Assembly (NCBI RefSeq): GCF_001612615.1
Contig: NZ_BDAU01000030.1
Location: 124,001-188,000 of the forward strand
Reading direction: 5' to 3'
DNA from: Nocardia amikacinitolerans NBRC 108937
Lineage (GTDB): Bacteria > Actinomycetota > Actinomycetes > Mycobacteriales > Mycobacteriaceae
Length of the DNA: 64,000 nt
Shown: positions 10,292 to 19,043 of the stretch, one piece after another
Numbering within the stretch: the stretch's first letter is position 1
Layout of the letters: each line of letters begins with the position of its first letter
The notes under the pieces: generated by a model
The model's input: the letters and a program-made list of their open reading frames with translations, nothing else
Database searches by the model: none
What the model was told of the DNA's origin: nothing
Position numbers and translations under genes: made by a program

Positions 10292-10378
10292 TCGGCGCTC
10301 GCGGTAATCGTCGGGCACGAGTGCGAAATCGCGAGGTCAGGGAGCCGTCCCGCCGATAGTCGGCGGACCGTTGCGAGT

Positions 10379-10419
10379 GCGACGCGCGCCGGAGTCGACA
10401 GGATTCCGGCGCGCGTCGC
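10379..10419 (+). terminator. Strong stem-loop terminator after the cutinase gene
   Basis: A perfect 15-bp stem (10379-10393 with 10405-10419, beginning GCGACGCGCGCCGGA) encloses an 11-base loop about 90 bases after the cutinase stop. There is no U-tract, as is common for actinobacterial terminators. Confidence 0.7.
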
Positions 10420-10530
10420 TGCGTGCTCGCTTCCCGCGGTCAGCGGCTGCCGAGTCGCCGATCCGCGGGGCGAACGCGCGATAGGCTCGGGCGAGATCAT
10501 TCGGTGCGACCGGCGCAGGGGTGATGCACT

Positions 10531-11385
10531 ATGTGTCGACTGTTCGGACTGACCGCCGCCCCGCGACGGGTGAAAGCAAGCTTCTGGCTACTCGACGCGG
10601 CCGACAGCCTGGACCGCCAGAGCGAGGCGAATCCCGACGGCACCGGGCTCGGCACCTTCGACACCGCCGGTCGGCCGCTTGTCGAGAAACAGCCGCTGGC
10701 CGCGTACGAGGACCGGCAGTTCGCCGTGGAAGCCAAGCACCGCGAGTCGGCCACATTCCTCGCCCACATCCGGCACGCCTCCACCGGCGACCTCAGCACG
10801 AAGAACACCCACCCGTTCACCCAGGACGGGCGAATCTTCGCGCACAACGGCGTCATCGAGGATCTTCCCCGCCTCGACGAGGAACTCGGCCGATACCGCG
10901 AGCTGGTCGAGGGCGACACCGATTCGGAACGTTTCTTCGCCCTGATCACCAAACACATCGACGCACACAACGGCGACGTCACCGCTGGCATCACCGAAGC
11001 GACGCACTGGATCGCCGACCGATTGCCGATCTTCGCGATCAACATGCTGCTGACCACCGCCACCGAGCTGTGGGCGCTGCGCTACCCCACCACCCACGAC
11101 CTCTACGTGTTGGACCGTGAACCGGGCGACCACCTCGAGCACAGCGGCACCGCGGGAACCGTCCGAGTCCGCTCGACCGAGCCTGCCCGCGTCCCCACCT
11201 TCGTCGTAGCCAGCGAAGAGATGGACGACGACCCCGACTGGCGCCTGCTCCCCTCCGGCGAACTCCTCCACATCGACCGAAACCTCCACGCCCACCGCAC
11301 ACCCATCCTCGATCGTCCCCCTTCCCATCCGCTCTCCCTCTCCGACCTCAGCGCCGACGCGGCCGCCTCGCAGCAACACCGCTGA
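10531..11385 (+). CDS. Class II glutamine amidotransferase domain protein
   Basis: The protein starts MCRLFGLTA. In class II (Ntn) glutamine amidotransferases, Met1 is removed and Cys2 is the nucleophile, so this ATG must be the true start. The body continues with NPDGTGLGTF, FLAHIRHAST and FAHNGVIED, the usual glutaminase signatures that bind glutamine and form the oxyanion site. At 284 residues it resembles the stand-alone YafJ/EgtC-like group, which hydrolyses an amide or gamma-glutamyl bond. There is no ergothioneine gene nearby, so it is probably not EgtC itself and its substrate is unknown. The gene is monocistronic and converges on the molybdenum hydroxylase operon. Confidence 0.85.
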   Translation: MCRLFGLTAAPRRVKASFWLLDAADSLDRQSEANPDGTGLGTFDTAGRPLVEKQPLAAYEDRQFAVEAKHRESATFLAHIRHASTGDLSTKNTHPFTQDGRIFAHNGVIEDLPRLDEELGRYRELVEGDTDSERFFALITKHIDAHNGDVTAGITEATHWIADRLPIFAINMLLTTATELWALRYPTTHDLYVLDREPGDHLEHSGTAGTVRVRSTEPARVPTFVVASEEMDDDPDWRLLPSGELLHIDRNLHAHRTPILDRPPSHPLSLSDLSADAAASQQHR

Positions 11386-11457
11386 CGCGCAACGCCATTC
11401 GAGCGCGCCCGTCCTCGCCGCCTGCCGACTTCCTCGATGTCGTCCGAGCGACGCTCG

Positions 11458-13551
11458 TCAGACCAGCAGTTTGTCGGGCGTGATCGGCAGGTCACGGACA
11501 CGCACACCCGTGGCGTGGTACACGGCGTTGGCGACGGCCGCCGCGGCGCCGACGATTCCGATCTCGCCCGCCCCCCTCGAGCCCATGGGATTGGCGTGCT
11601 CGTCGACTTCGTCGAGCCAGATCGCGTCGATGTCGCGGACGTCGGCGTGCGCGCTGATGTGGTAGGTGGCGAGATCTTGAGTGACGACGTGGCCGAATCG
11701 ATGGTCGCGCACGCTTTCCTCGTGCAGCGCCATCGACAAGCCCATGGTCATTCCGCCGATCAGCTGGGAGCGCAGGGTGCGGGCGTTGATGGCGCGGCCG
11801 ACCGAGAAGACGCCGAGCATGCGGGGGACGCGGATTTCGCCGGTGTCCCGATCGACGGCGACTTCGACGAAATGGGCGCCGAAGGAATGCATGGCGAACT
11901 TGTCTGCGTCGGGGTTCTCCGGCGGTTCCGCGATGGTTTGCGCTCCGGCGGAAGGCTTTTCGCCGTGCTCCTCACGAAAGGCCCGCGCCGCCGCGACGAT
12001 CGCCGTGCCCCACGAGCTGATACCCGAAGACCCGCCGGCCACCGAGGCGGCGGGCAGGTCGGTGTCGCCGATCTGGAGATCGACCGTGGCGGTGTCACAC
12101 CCGAGCGCGTCGGCGGCGATCTGGGTCAGCGCGGTCCAGGTGCCGGTCCCGAGGTCGGCCGCGCCGATCTGCACCGTGTATCGGCCGTCGGAGCAGTAGA
12201 CGATGCGGGCGACGTTGCCCGGCATGGACGAGGCGGGATAGGTCGCTGCGGCGACGCCGGTACCGAGCAGCCAGTCGCCCTGTCGACGGCTTCGGGGCGC
12301 CGGATCGCGCTCGGCCCAACCGAACCGTTCGGCGCCGGTCCGGAGACATTCGATCAGGTGCCGCCCCGACCACGGATTGCCCGACGCCGGTTCGACATCG
12401 GGTTCGTTGCGTAGACGCAACTCGATCGGGTCGATGCCGCAGGCGGCCGCGAGTTCGTCCATCGCGACCTCCGCGGCGAACATACCGGGACATTCGCCTG
12501 GCGCGCGCATCCAGAACGGCACCGGAACGTCCAGCGGCGCAAGGCGATGCGAGGTCCGACGGTTCGGCGCCGCGTACATCATGCGCGACACCAGTGCGGT
12601 CTGCTCCGCGAATTCCTTGACCGCCGAGGTGAGTTCGACGACTTCGTGCGACAGTGCCGTCAACGTGCCGTCCCGGTCCGCGCCGAGCCTGATCCGCTGG
12701 ATCGTGGGTGTCCGGTAGCCGACGAGGGCGAACATCTGCTGACGGGTGACCGCGAGCTTCACCGGACGACCCCTGCTGCGCCGCGCGGCCATGATGGCGA
12801 GCACATTGTGGGCGTGCGGCGCGCCCTTCGCACCGAACCCGCCGCCGACGTGCGGTGCGATGACCCGCGCTTGTTCAGGCTCGAGGCCGAACAACGGCGC
12901 GAGCGTCTTGCGCACCGCGTGCACGCCCTGCGTCGAGTCGTAGAGCGTTACCCGCGGGCGCCCAGAGGTCTCGTCCCACACCGCGATGCAGGCGTGCGGT
13001 TCCATCGGATTGTTGTGTTCGATCGGGGTGGTGTAGGTCTGGTCGACCGTCACCGCCGCGGCGGCCATGGCGGCGTCGACATCGCCTTCGTCGGTGTCGG
13101 CGGGCTCGGTCTCGAGCAGCTTCTCCGGCGCGTACAACCCGGGGTGGTCGATGCGCAGCTCGGTGTCGTGCGGCTCGGCTCGATAATCGACACTCACGAA
13201 AGATGCCGCCTGCCGCGCGATTTCGGCCGACTCGGCGACGACCGCGCCGATCAGCTGTCCGCGGAAGTGAACCCGATCGTCTTGCAGGATGCTCAGTTCG
13301 CCGTCCGAGGTATCCGCGAGCTTCGGCGCGTCGAAGACGGTCAGCACGGCGACCACACCGTCCAGCGCCTCTGCGGCGGCGGTGTCCATCGCGACGACCC
13401 GCCCGTGCGCGGTCGTGGCCTGGATGGGATGCAGGTAGGCGGGCCGCTCGACTCGATGCTCGAATGCGTAAGGCGCGGTGCCGGTCACCTTCGCCGGACC
13501 GTCGAGCCGGGCGAGCGGCGCGCCCATCGATGTCGCCGGAATCAGTGTCAT
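11458..13551 (-). CDS. Molybdenum-binding subunit of an aldehyde oxidase/xanthine dehydrogenase-type hydroxylase
   Basis: This 697-residue subunit holds the molybdopterin-cytosine-dinucleotide active site. The N-terminal a/b-hammerhead domain (GPAKVTGTAPYAFEHR, from about residue 14) is followed by the Mo-binding domain with the GGGFGAKGAP glycine loop. The C-terminal GAGEIG motif places the base-catalytic glutamate at Glu663. The ATG start overlaps the stop of the FAD gene (ATGA), so the three subunits are translationally coupled. The length and the FeS-FAD-Mo gene order resemble the PaoABC/YagTSR periplasmic aldehyde oxidase. No Tat signal is visible on the small subunit, so a cytosolic enzyme is more likely. 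The substrate, an aldehyde or N-heterocycle, cannot be deduced. No XdhC/PaoD-type maturation gene lies alongside. Confidence 0.9.
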   Translation of the reverse strand: MTLIPATSMGAPLARLDGPAKVTGTAPYAFEHRVERPAYLHPIQATTAHGRVVAMDTAAAEALDGVVAVLTVFDAPKLADTSDGELSILQDDRVHFRGQLIGAVVAESAEIARQAASFVSVDYRAEPHDTELRIDHPGLYAPEKLLETEPADTDEGDVDAAMAAAAVTVDQTYTTPIEHNNPMEPHACIAVWDETSGRPRVTLYDSTQGVHAVRKTLAPLFGLEPEQARVIAPHVGGGFGAKGAPHAHNVLAIMAARRSRGRPVKLAVTRQQMFALVGYRTPTIQRIRLGADRDGTLTALSHEVVELTSAVKEFAEQTALVSRMMYAAPNRRTSHRLAPLDVPVPFWMRAPGECPGMFAAEVAMDELAAACGIDPIELRLRNEPDVEPASGNPWSGRHLIECLRTGAERFGWAERDPAPRSRRQGDWLLGTGVAAATYPASSMPGNVARIVYCSDGRYTVQIGAADLGTGTWTALTQIAADALGCDTATVDLQIGDTDLPAASVAGGSSGISSWGTAIVAAARAFREEHGEKPSAGAQTIAEPPENPDADKFAMHSFGAHFVEVAVDRDTGEIRVPRMLGVFSVGRAINARTLRSQLIGGMTMGLSMALHEESVRDHRFGHVVTQDLATYHISAHADVRDIDAIWLDEVDEHANPMGSRGAGEIGIVGAAAAVANAVYHATGVRVRDLPITPDKLLV

Positions 13552-14540
13552 CGCCGCGTCCCTTCGGTGAGGGTCCGCAACGTCGCGACCAGAGTCCGTT
13601 GGGCCAGTTCGACTTTGAACTCGTTGCCGTCGAGCGGGCGCGCTTGCGCGAGTTCGGCCCGCGCCGCCTGGACGAACATCTCTTCGCTCGCCCGGGCGCC
13701 TTCCAGCGCCGCCTCGGCATGCTCGGCCCGCCACGGCTTGTGCGCGACGCCGCCGAGAGCGATTCGGGCGGAGACGATCTCGCCGGATTCGAGGACGAGT
13801 TCGGCGGCGACCGAGACCAGCGCGAAGGCGTAGGAGGCGCGGTCGCGCACCTTGCGATAGGTCGAGCGCGCACCGGTGGGTGGTGCGGGCAGCTCGACCC
13901 CGGTGATCAGTTGGCCGTGACTCAGCACGGTGTCGAGATCGGGACGGTCACCCGGCAGGCGATAGAAGTCCGCGATCGGGATGCGTTTCGTACCGTCGAC
14001 GTCCTGTACCACCACGCGGGCGTCGAGCATGGTCATGGCCACCGCCATATCCGACGGATGGGTCGCCACGCACTGCTCTGACGCTCCCAGAATCGCGTGG
14101 TAGCGGACGTATCCGCCGATCGCCGAACATCCGCTGCCCGGTTCGCGTTTGTTGCACGGCGTCGTGACGTCCTGAAAGTACGGACAACGGGTGCGCTGCA
14201 ACAGATTTCCCGCCGTGGTCGCCAGGTTGCGCAACTGCCCGGACGCACCCGCGAGCAGCGCCCTGGACAGCGCGGGGTAGCGGGTGCGCACGAGCGGGTG
14301 CGCGGCGAGATCGGTGTTGCGCACGGCCGCACCTATCCGCAGACCGCCGTCGGCGGTCTCCTCGACCTCGGCGAGCGGGAGCCTGCTGACGTCCACCAGC
14401 AGGCGCGGTCCGGTCACGCCCAGCTTCATGTGGTCGACGAGGTTCGTCCCGCCGCCCAGATACGCGGCATCCGGCCGGGCCGACACCGTCGCCACCGCGT
14501 CCTCGGCGGTGGCGGCGCGGCGGTACTCGAAGGGGATCAC
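13548..14540 (-). CDS. FAD-binding subunit of the molybdenum hydroxylase
   Basis: This 330-residue medium subunit passes electrons from the FeS subunit to an acceptor through FAD. AYLGGGTNLVDHMKLG near the N-terminus is the FAD pyrophosphate loop of the CO-dehydrogenase flavoprotein family. A cysteine cluster around TRCPYFQDVTTPCNKREPGSGC resembles the extra 4Fe-4S site of PaoB-type flavin subunits. The GTG start at 14540 overlaps the upstream stop as GTGA. A longer in-frame reading from 14747 exists but runs antisense to nothing and only repeats the FeS gene in another frame, so it is rejected. The middle gene of a three-gene operon. Confidence 0.88.
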   Translation of the reverse strand: MIPFEYRRAATAEDAVATVSARPDAAYLGGGTNLVDHMKLGVTGPRLLVDVSRLPLAEVEETADGGLRIGAAVRNTDLAAHPLVRTRYPALSRALLAGASGQLRNLATTAGNLLQRTRCPYFQDVTTPCNKREPGSGCSAIGGYVRYHAILGASEQCVATHPSDMAVAMTMLDARVVVQDVDGTKRIPIADFYRLPGDRPDLDTVLSHGQLITGVELPAPPTGARSTYRKVRDRASYAFALVSVAAELVLESGEIVSARIALGGVAHKPWRAEHAEAALEGARASEEMFVQAARAELAQARPLDGNEFKVELAQRTLVATLRTLTEGTRR

Positions 14541-15058
14541 AGTCCCACGGCCGCTCGGATCGCGGCGAGAATGTTGGGGTAGGCGGCGCAGCGGCAGAGG
14601 TTGCCGCTCATCCGTTCCCTGATCTCGTCGTCGGTCAGTTCCGGCTCCGCGGTGAGATCGTCGGTCACGTGGCTGGGGTGACCGGCCTTCGCTTCGTCGA
14701 GCATCCCGACCGCGGAGCACACCTGCCCCGGCGTGCAGTAGCCGCATTGGAACCCGTCGCGATCCAGGAATGCTTCCTGCACAGGGTGCAGCTCGCCGCC
14801 CTCACCCAAACCGGCCGCGGTGACGATATCGGCGCCGTCCTGGGCGACGGCGAAGGTGAGACAGGTGGTGGTTCGGCGACCGTCCAGCAGCACGGTGCAC
14901 GACCCACACTGTCCGTGATCGCAGCCCTTCTTCGGCGAAGTCACGCCGAGCTGCTCGCGCAGCGCGTCGAGCAGCGTGGTGCGGTTGTCGACCCGAAGGG
15001 ACCGCTGCTCACCGTCGACGCGCAGGGTGATGCCGGTCCGAATGTTCGAGGCATCCAT
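14537..15058 (-). CDS. 2Fe-2S subunit of the molybdenum hydroxylase
   Basis: The 173-residue protein has both iron-sulfur domains of the family. A plant-type ferredoxin domain contributes Cys46, Cys51, Cys54 and Cys66. A helical 2Fe-2S domain contributes Cys105, Cys108, Cys155 and Cys157. These clusters relay electrons from the Mo centre to FAD. The N-terminus (MDASNIRTG) shows no twin-arginine signal. It is the first gene of the operon and is divergent from the membrane protein at 15225, with 166 bases between them for both promoters. Confidence 0.92.
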   Translation of the reverse strand: MDASNIRTGITLRVDGEQRSLRVDNRTTLLDALREQLGVTSPKKGCDHGQCGSCTVLLDGRRTTTCLTFAVAQDGADIVTAAGLGEGGELHPVQEAFLDRDGFQCGYCTPGQVCSAVGMLDEAKAGHPSHVTDDLTAEPELTDDEIRERMSGNLCRCAAYPNILAAIRAAVGL

Positions 15059-15224
15059 CTTCGCCGCGTACCCAGGGCCGAGCGGGCGAATCCTCCGGCG
15101 CCGAAACCGTATGGATGTTCCGGCGGGTCGATTGATGGACGGTTGACCGATACGCGGAGGTCAACGCGCGCGCCTGTTCCACTGGCAGACGCAGGGATCT
15201 GTCCGAGGGAGAGGACGAGGCGTC

Positions 15225-15773
15225 ATGTCCATCGACGTCGCGAAGGTGACACCGGCAACTCGCGGCGGCGCGGTCGCGCCCGCGCTCGCGGCGCTCTCGG
15301 CGGGCGGGTTCCTCGCGGTCGCGATCTGGGTGTCGAGCCGCCTGGAGGTGAGCGAGGAACTGCACCGCGTCGCGCTGTTCGTTCACCTGGCGGCGCTGGT
15401 GGTCGGGCTCGGCGCGGTGCTGGTCGGCGACTACGCGGCGCTGCTGTGGCTGGCGAGGCGGGTGACGACGGCGCAGCTGCTGCACGACATCGGCCGGTTG
15501 CACCTGCCGATCTGGGTCGGCCTCGCGGGACTGGTGGGCAGCGGGATGCTGCTCGAACCCGAATTCGAGGTCCTCGCCACGCGCGTGAAGCTGGCGCTGG
15601 TCGCGATCCTGCTGGTCAACGGAGTACAGGCGATGGCGCTCGAACGGCGGATGGCCGCGGCGGGACCCCACCTCGGCTTTCCGCTCGTCCTGCGTGGCAT
15701 CGTGACCGCTCTCGTCTCCCAAGGCTGCTGGTGGACGGCGATGTGGATCGGCTTCACCGCGACGCAGTCCTGA
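15225..15773 (+). CDS. Four-helix integral membrane protein, function unknown
   Basis: The 182-residue product has four hydrophobic segments, at about residues 22-38, 48-72, 90-108 and 118-134, and a weaker one at the C-terminus. Histidines fall within or beside helices (LHRVALFVHL, LLHDIGRLHLP), which could suggest haem or metal contact, but I do not recognise the family. A good ribosome site (GAGGACGAGG) precedes the ATG. It is divergent from the molybdenum hydroxylase operon, so the two may share regulation. Confidence 0.55.
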   Translation: MSIDVAKVTPATRGGAVAPALAALSAGGFLAVAIWVSSRLEVSEELHRVALFVHLAALVVGLGAVLVGDYAALLWLARRVTTAQLLHDIGRLHLPIWVGLAGLVGSGMLLEPEFEVLATRVKLALVAILLVNGVQAMALERRMAAAGPHLGFPLVLRGIVTALVSQGCWWTAMWIGFTATQS

Positions 15774-15787
15774 ACGATTGACCGGTT

Positions 15788-15815
15788 TTGATTGTCCTGG
15801 CGTGCAACGTATTAC
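15788..15815 (+). promoter_or_regulatory. Candidate sigma-70-type promoter for the peptide-binding lipoprotein
   Basis: TTGATT (15788-15793) and TATTAC (15810-15815) are separated by 16 bases and lie about 95 bases before the start at 15911. This would give a roughly 90-base leader. It is a sequence match only. Confidence 0.35.
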
Positions 15816-15910
15816 GGTCAACGCACGGCGCTGCTGCACTGACTCTGGGCATCCGACCACATCCTCGTCGCGGTCGGACGCTCGGCATCACGCAGGAAAG
15901 GCAGCACCCG

Positions 15911-17536
15911 ATGCGAAAATCTCGACTCGCGCTATGCGTTCTCACCGCCTGTCTCACGGCCCTCGGTGCGGTGGGTTGTGGCGCGGACACGACTTCCCCC
16001 GAGCCGGCGGCCAGTCCGCTCACGCTCAATACGACCGAGCCGGAGAACCCGTTGGTGCCCGGTGACACCACCGACGCCGGTGGCTCGAAGATCCTTCGCA
16101 CCCTGTTCAAGGGTCTGGTCGACTACGACCCGCGCACCGCCGCGCCGCGCAACGCCGTCGCCGAATCCATCGAGACCACCGACTCCCGGGTCTTCACCGT
16201 CACGCTGAAGCACGGGTGGACCTTCCACGACGGCACACCGGTGACCGCGCACAGCTTCGTGGACGCGTGGAATTACACCGCGTACGCGCCCAATCAGCAG
16301 CAGGGCGCCGGATTCCTCTCCGTCATCGAGGGTTTCGACGCGGTGAACGCGCCCGACCCGAGCGGCACACCCGTCGCGAGTTCCGGCAGCCCCGCCGCGC
16401 GCACGATGAGCGGCCTGCGTGTCCTCGACGACCACAGGTTCACGATCACGCTCGCCGCTCCGCTGCCCAGCTTCGTCAACCGGCTCGGCTACCTGGCCTA
16501 CGCGCCGCTGCCGAAGCGGTTCTTCTCCGATCGCGCGGGCTACCTGGCGCACCCGATCGGCAACGGTCCCTTCGAGTTCGTCTCGCACGCAACGGGTTCC
16601 AGCCTGACCATCGAGCGCAACGAGAACTACTCCGGCCCGCACAAGCCCGCCATCGAACGCGCGGAGTTCCGCTTCAACAAGACGCTGGAGGCGGCCTACG
16701 GCGACGTCGTCGCCAACCGCCTCGACTTCCTCGAGGTGCTGCCCGGCGACGCGCTCGTCGCCGGACGCTACAAGCAGGATCTCGCCGGCCGTCACTTCAC
16801 CCGCGCCGGAACGGGTCTGCAGTCGATCACGTTCCCGCTCTACGATCCGCGCTTCGCCGATCCCCGGGTGCGCCAGGCGATTTCGATGTCGATCGATCGT
16901 CAGCACGTCATCGACACGGTGTTCACCGGCGATCGCATCCCGGCGCCGGGACTCGTGCCGTCCACCGTGCGCGGCGCCACCGAGGGCCAGTGCGGAGCAC
17001 TGTGCGAGCATCGTCCGCAGCAGGCGCGAGAACTGTTCGACAGCACGGGATTCCAGGGCCCGATCGAGATCGCGTCCAACGTCGATTCGGCCAACGAGAA
17101 GTGGCTGACCGCGGTGTGCTCGTCGATCACCGCCGCGCTCGGCCGCGAGTGCCGGTTCCAGCCTGTCGCGACGCTCGGCGAGTTCCGCCGCCAGATCAAC
17201 GCCCACCAGATGCGGACGATCTACCGCACCGGCTGGGTCGCCGACTACCCCTCGATCGAGAACTTCCTGAACCCGCTCTACCGCACCGGCGGTTCGTCCA
17301 ATACCGGCCGCTACAGCAACCCGCAGGTCGACGCGCTGCTCGCCCGCGCCGACGCCACGGCGAACGAGCAGGAGTCCTGGAGCCTCTACCAGCAGGCCGA
17401 ACGCCTGGTCCTGCAGGACATGCCCGCGATCCCGCTCGTCGTCCCCGGCGTGCAGACCGGCTGGTCGGAGCGGCTGCGGAACGTGACCGTCACGCCTTTC
17501 CGCGACCTCGACCTGGAAACCGTCACGATCGCCTAG
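15911..17536 (+). CDS. Peptide/oligopeptide-binding lipoprotein (SBP family 5)
   Basis: The protein is a DppA/OppA-type extracytoplasmic solute-binding protein of 541 residues. A signal peptide ends in LGAVGC, a lipobox, so it is lipid-anchored outside the membrane. The family body is clear: an early segment (FTVTLKHGWTFHDGTPVT), then the central PLPKRFFSDR region, then SMSIDRQHVIDTVFTG. It would capture peptides or other small organics for an ABC importer. No permease or ATPase gene accompanies it, so it either feeds a transporter encoded elsewhere or acts as an orphan binding protein. AGGAAAGG at 15893-15900 supports the ATG at 15911 over an upstream in-frame start at 15788, which lacks a signal sequence. 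Confidence 0.85.
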   Translation: MRKSRLALCVLTACLTALGAVGCGADTTSPEPAASPLTLNTTEPENPLVPGDTTDAGGSKILRTLFKGLVDYDPRTAAPRNAVAESIETTDSRVFTVTLKHGWTFHDGTPVTAHSFVDAWNYTAYAPNQQQGAGFLSVIEGFDAVNAPDPSGTPVASSGSPAARTMSGLRVLDDHRFTITLAAPLPSFVNRLGYLAYAPLPKRFFSDRAGYLAHPIGNGPFEFVSHATGSSLTIERNENYSGPHKPAIERAEFRFNKTLEAAYGDVVANRLDFLEVLPGDALVAGRYKQDLAGRHFTRAGTGLQSITFPLYDPRFADPRVRQAISMSIDRQHVIDTVFTGDRIPAPGLVPSTVRGATEGQCGALCEHRPQQARELFDSTGFQGPIEIASNVDSANEKWLTAVCSSITAALGRECRFQPVATLGEFRRQINAHQMRTIYRTGWVADYPSIENFLNPLYRTGGSSNTGRYSNPQVDALLARADATANEQESWSLYQQAERLVLQDMPAIPLVVPGVQTGWSERLRNVTVTPFRDLDLETVTIA

Positions 17537-17593
17537 CGGACGCCCACGCCCCGTCGTGCCTCGATGGTCTCCGAGGCACGACGGCGCACGACT

Positions 17594-17624
17594 TGACCCT
17601 CACGTCGCGTGAGGGTCGACGATG
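17594..17624 (+). promoter_or_regulatory. MerR-family operator inside a long-spacer promoter
   Basis: TTGACC (17594-17599) serves as -35. Overlapping it is a perfect dyad, GACCCTCACG (17595-17604) and CGTGAGGGTC (17608-17617), split by three bases. A GACGAT -10-like element at 17618-17623 leaves an 18-base spacer. Dyads between -35 and an over-spaced -10 are the hallmark of MerR-type promoters, which the regulator untwists. A MerR/TipA gene lies 540 bases downstream. Confidence 0.75.
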
Positions 17625-17629
17625 GCGCC

Positions 17630-18136
17630 ATGACAGAGACCTTCCCCGCCTTCGACATCAGCCCTGTTCCCACTCCCGAGTTGAACGCCGAACCACCGGA
17701 GCTCTTCCACGGCCTGTACGGAATGCCGATGTTCGTCACGGCGCCGACGCCGGATCTGGCCGCATCGGTCGACTTCTGGACCCGCGGCCTCGGGTTCTTC
17801 GACCTGTTCTCGATCCCCGGCGGACTCACCCACCTGCGCCGCTGGGCCTTCCAGGACGTGTTGCTCGTGCACGGCGAGCGGCCCGCCGAGGCGCCCGCGC
17901 TCACCGTGAGCTTCGCCTGCGTGCTGAGCCAGCTCGACGCGATCGCCGCCGCGTGCGACGAGCTGGTCCCCGGCTGCGCGACCGGCCCCCGGCGGATGCC
18001 GTGGAACTCGGTGGAACTCGAGATCCGCACTCCGGAGAACACCCGGGTGATCATGACGGCCGCGCGACCGTGGGATCCCGACAGCCCGGAGGCCGAGCAT
18101 CTGCGAGGCATCGGGATCGAACCGCCCAGCGAGTGA
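17630..18136 (+). CDS. VOC/glyoxalase-superfamily protein under MerR-type control
   Basis: The 168-residue product has a betaalphabetabetabeta VOC fold (MFVTAPTPDLAASVDFWTRG, then the C-terminal VELEIRTPENTRV strand). VOC proteins bind metals, drugs or reactive small molecules; this one cannot be assigned a reaction. A GTG at 17609 is in frame, but the promoter described at 17594-17624 would start transcription almost exactly at the ATG at 17630, so a leaderless mRNA beginning at MTETF is the better reading. The TipA-like regulator gene follows after 22 bases and is probably cotranscribed, giving a self-regulated resistance-type unit. Confidence 0.7.
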   Translation: MTETFPAFDISPVPTPELNAEPPELFHGLYGMPMFVTAPTPDLAASVDFWTRGLGFFDLFSIPGGLTHLRRWAFQDVLLVHGERPAEAPALTVSFACVLSQLDAIAAACDELVPGCATGPRRMPWNSVELEIRTPENTRVIMTAARPWDPDSPEAEHLRGIGIEPPSE

Positions 18137-18158
18137 ACCGGCTGCCAGACTGATCCGC

Positions 18159-18968
18159 GTGACGAATCGAGCCATGGACGAAGACGGCGATCTCACCGTC
18201 GGCGCGGTCGCGTCGCTGGTCGGCGTGACGATCCGAACGCTGCACCACTGGGATTCGATCGGGCTCGTCCACCCGTCCGAGCGCACCGACGCAGGCTATC
18301 GGCGCTATACGGCCGCCGACCTCGCTCGCATTCACCGGGTGCTGGTGTACCGCGAGCTCGGCGTGCCGCTCGGCGATATCGCGGCGCTGTTGGACGCGCA
18401 GGCGGCCGACGCCCTCGCGGCGCTGCGCACACAGCGCGACCAGTTGCGCGAGCGCGGCGCCCACCTGCGCCGGATGGGCGACGCGCTCGATCGCATGATC
18501 GAGGCGCGGGAGTCCGGCATCCTGCTGTCCGCCGAGGAGCAGGTGGCGATCTTCGGCGAGCACTGGCAACCGTCCTGGGCCGCGGAAGCACGCGATCGCT
18601 GGGGTGACACCGTGCAGTGGGCGCAGTACGCCGAGCGCGCCGCGGGCCGGACCGCCGAGCATTGGCAACAGATCGCGGAGGATGTCGACGCGCTGCACAC
18701 GGAACTGGGCGCGGCGCTTCGGGCCGGCGTGATGCCGGGAAGCGAGCAGGCCAACGCCTTGGCCGAGCGGCACCGGGCCTCGCTCGGCGTGTACTTCGAC
18801 TGCACCCACTCGATGCACGTCTGCCTGGGGCGCACCTACGCCACCGACCCGGGATTCGCCACCTTCTACGACGGCATCGAGACCGGTTTGAGCGCCTGGC
18901 TGCGCGACATCATCGACGCCAACGCGCGCGCCAACGGCGTCGATCCCGACTCGGCGACCTGGGTCTGA
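18159..18968 (+). CDS. MerR-family regulator with TipAS drug-binding domain
   Basis: Residues 12-80 are a MerR winged helix (LTVGAVASLVGVTIRTLHHWD, then GYRRYTAADLARIHRV). A coiled dimer helix follows at about 85-115, and the C-terminal 140 residues form a TipAS domain, the globin-like fold that traps thiopeptides and other multi-ring antibiotics. TipA-type proteins activate promoters with overlong spacers when drug binds. Such a promoter lies just upstream at 17594-17624, so autoregulation together with the VOC gene is likely. The start is GTG at 18159; an ATG at 18174 is an alternative that spares the whole HTH domain. Confidence 0.88.
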   Translation: MTNRAMDEDGDLTVGAVASLVGVTIRTLHHWDSIGLVHPSERTDAGYRRYTAADLARIHRVLVYRELGVPLGDIAALLDAQAADALAALRTQRDQLRERGAHLRRMGDALDRMIEARESGILLSAEEQVAIFGEHWQPSWAAEARDRWGDTVQWAQYAERAAGRTAEHWQQIAEDVDALHTELGAALRAGVMPGSEQANALAERHRASLGVYFDCTHSMHVCLGRTYATDPGFATFYDGIETGLSAWLRDIIDANARANGVDPDSATWV

Positions 18969-19043
18969 CCCGCCTGTCGAATTCGGGCCGAGGGCTGGAA
19001 TCACGGTCCGAGATCTGTCGGTGGGCGGCGCTACGGTGGCGGC

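Noticed and set aside
12547..13833. Plus-strand frame of 428 codons opposite the molybdenum subunit
   Set aside because: The composition is Arg/Gly/Val-rich and it lies opposite a recognisable enzyme; it is a GC-rich antisense shadow.
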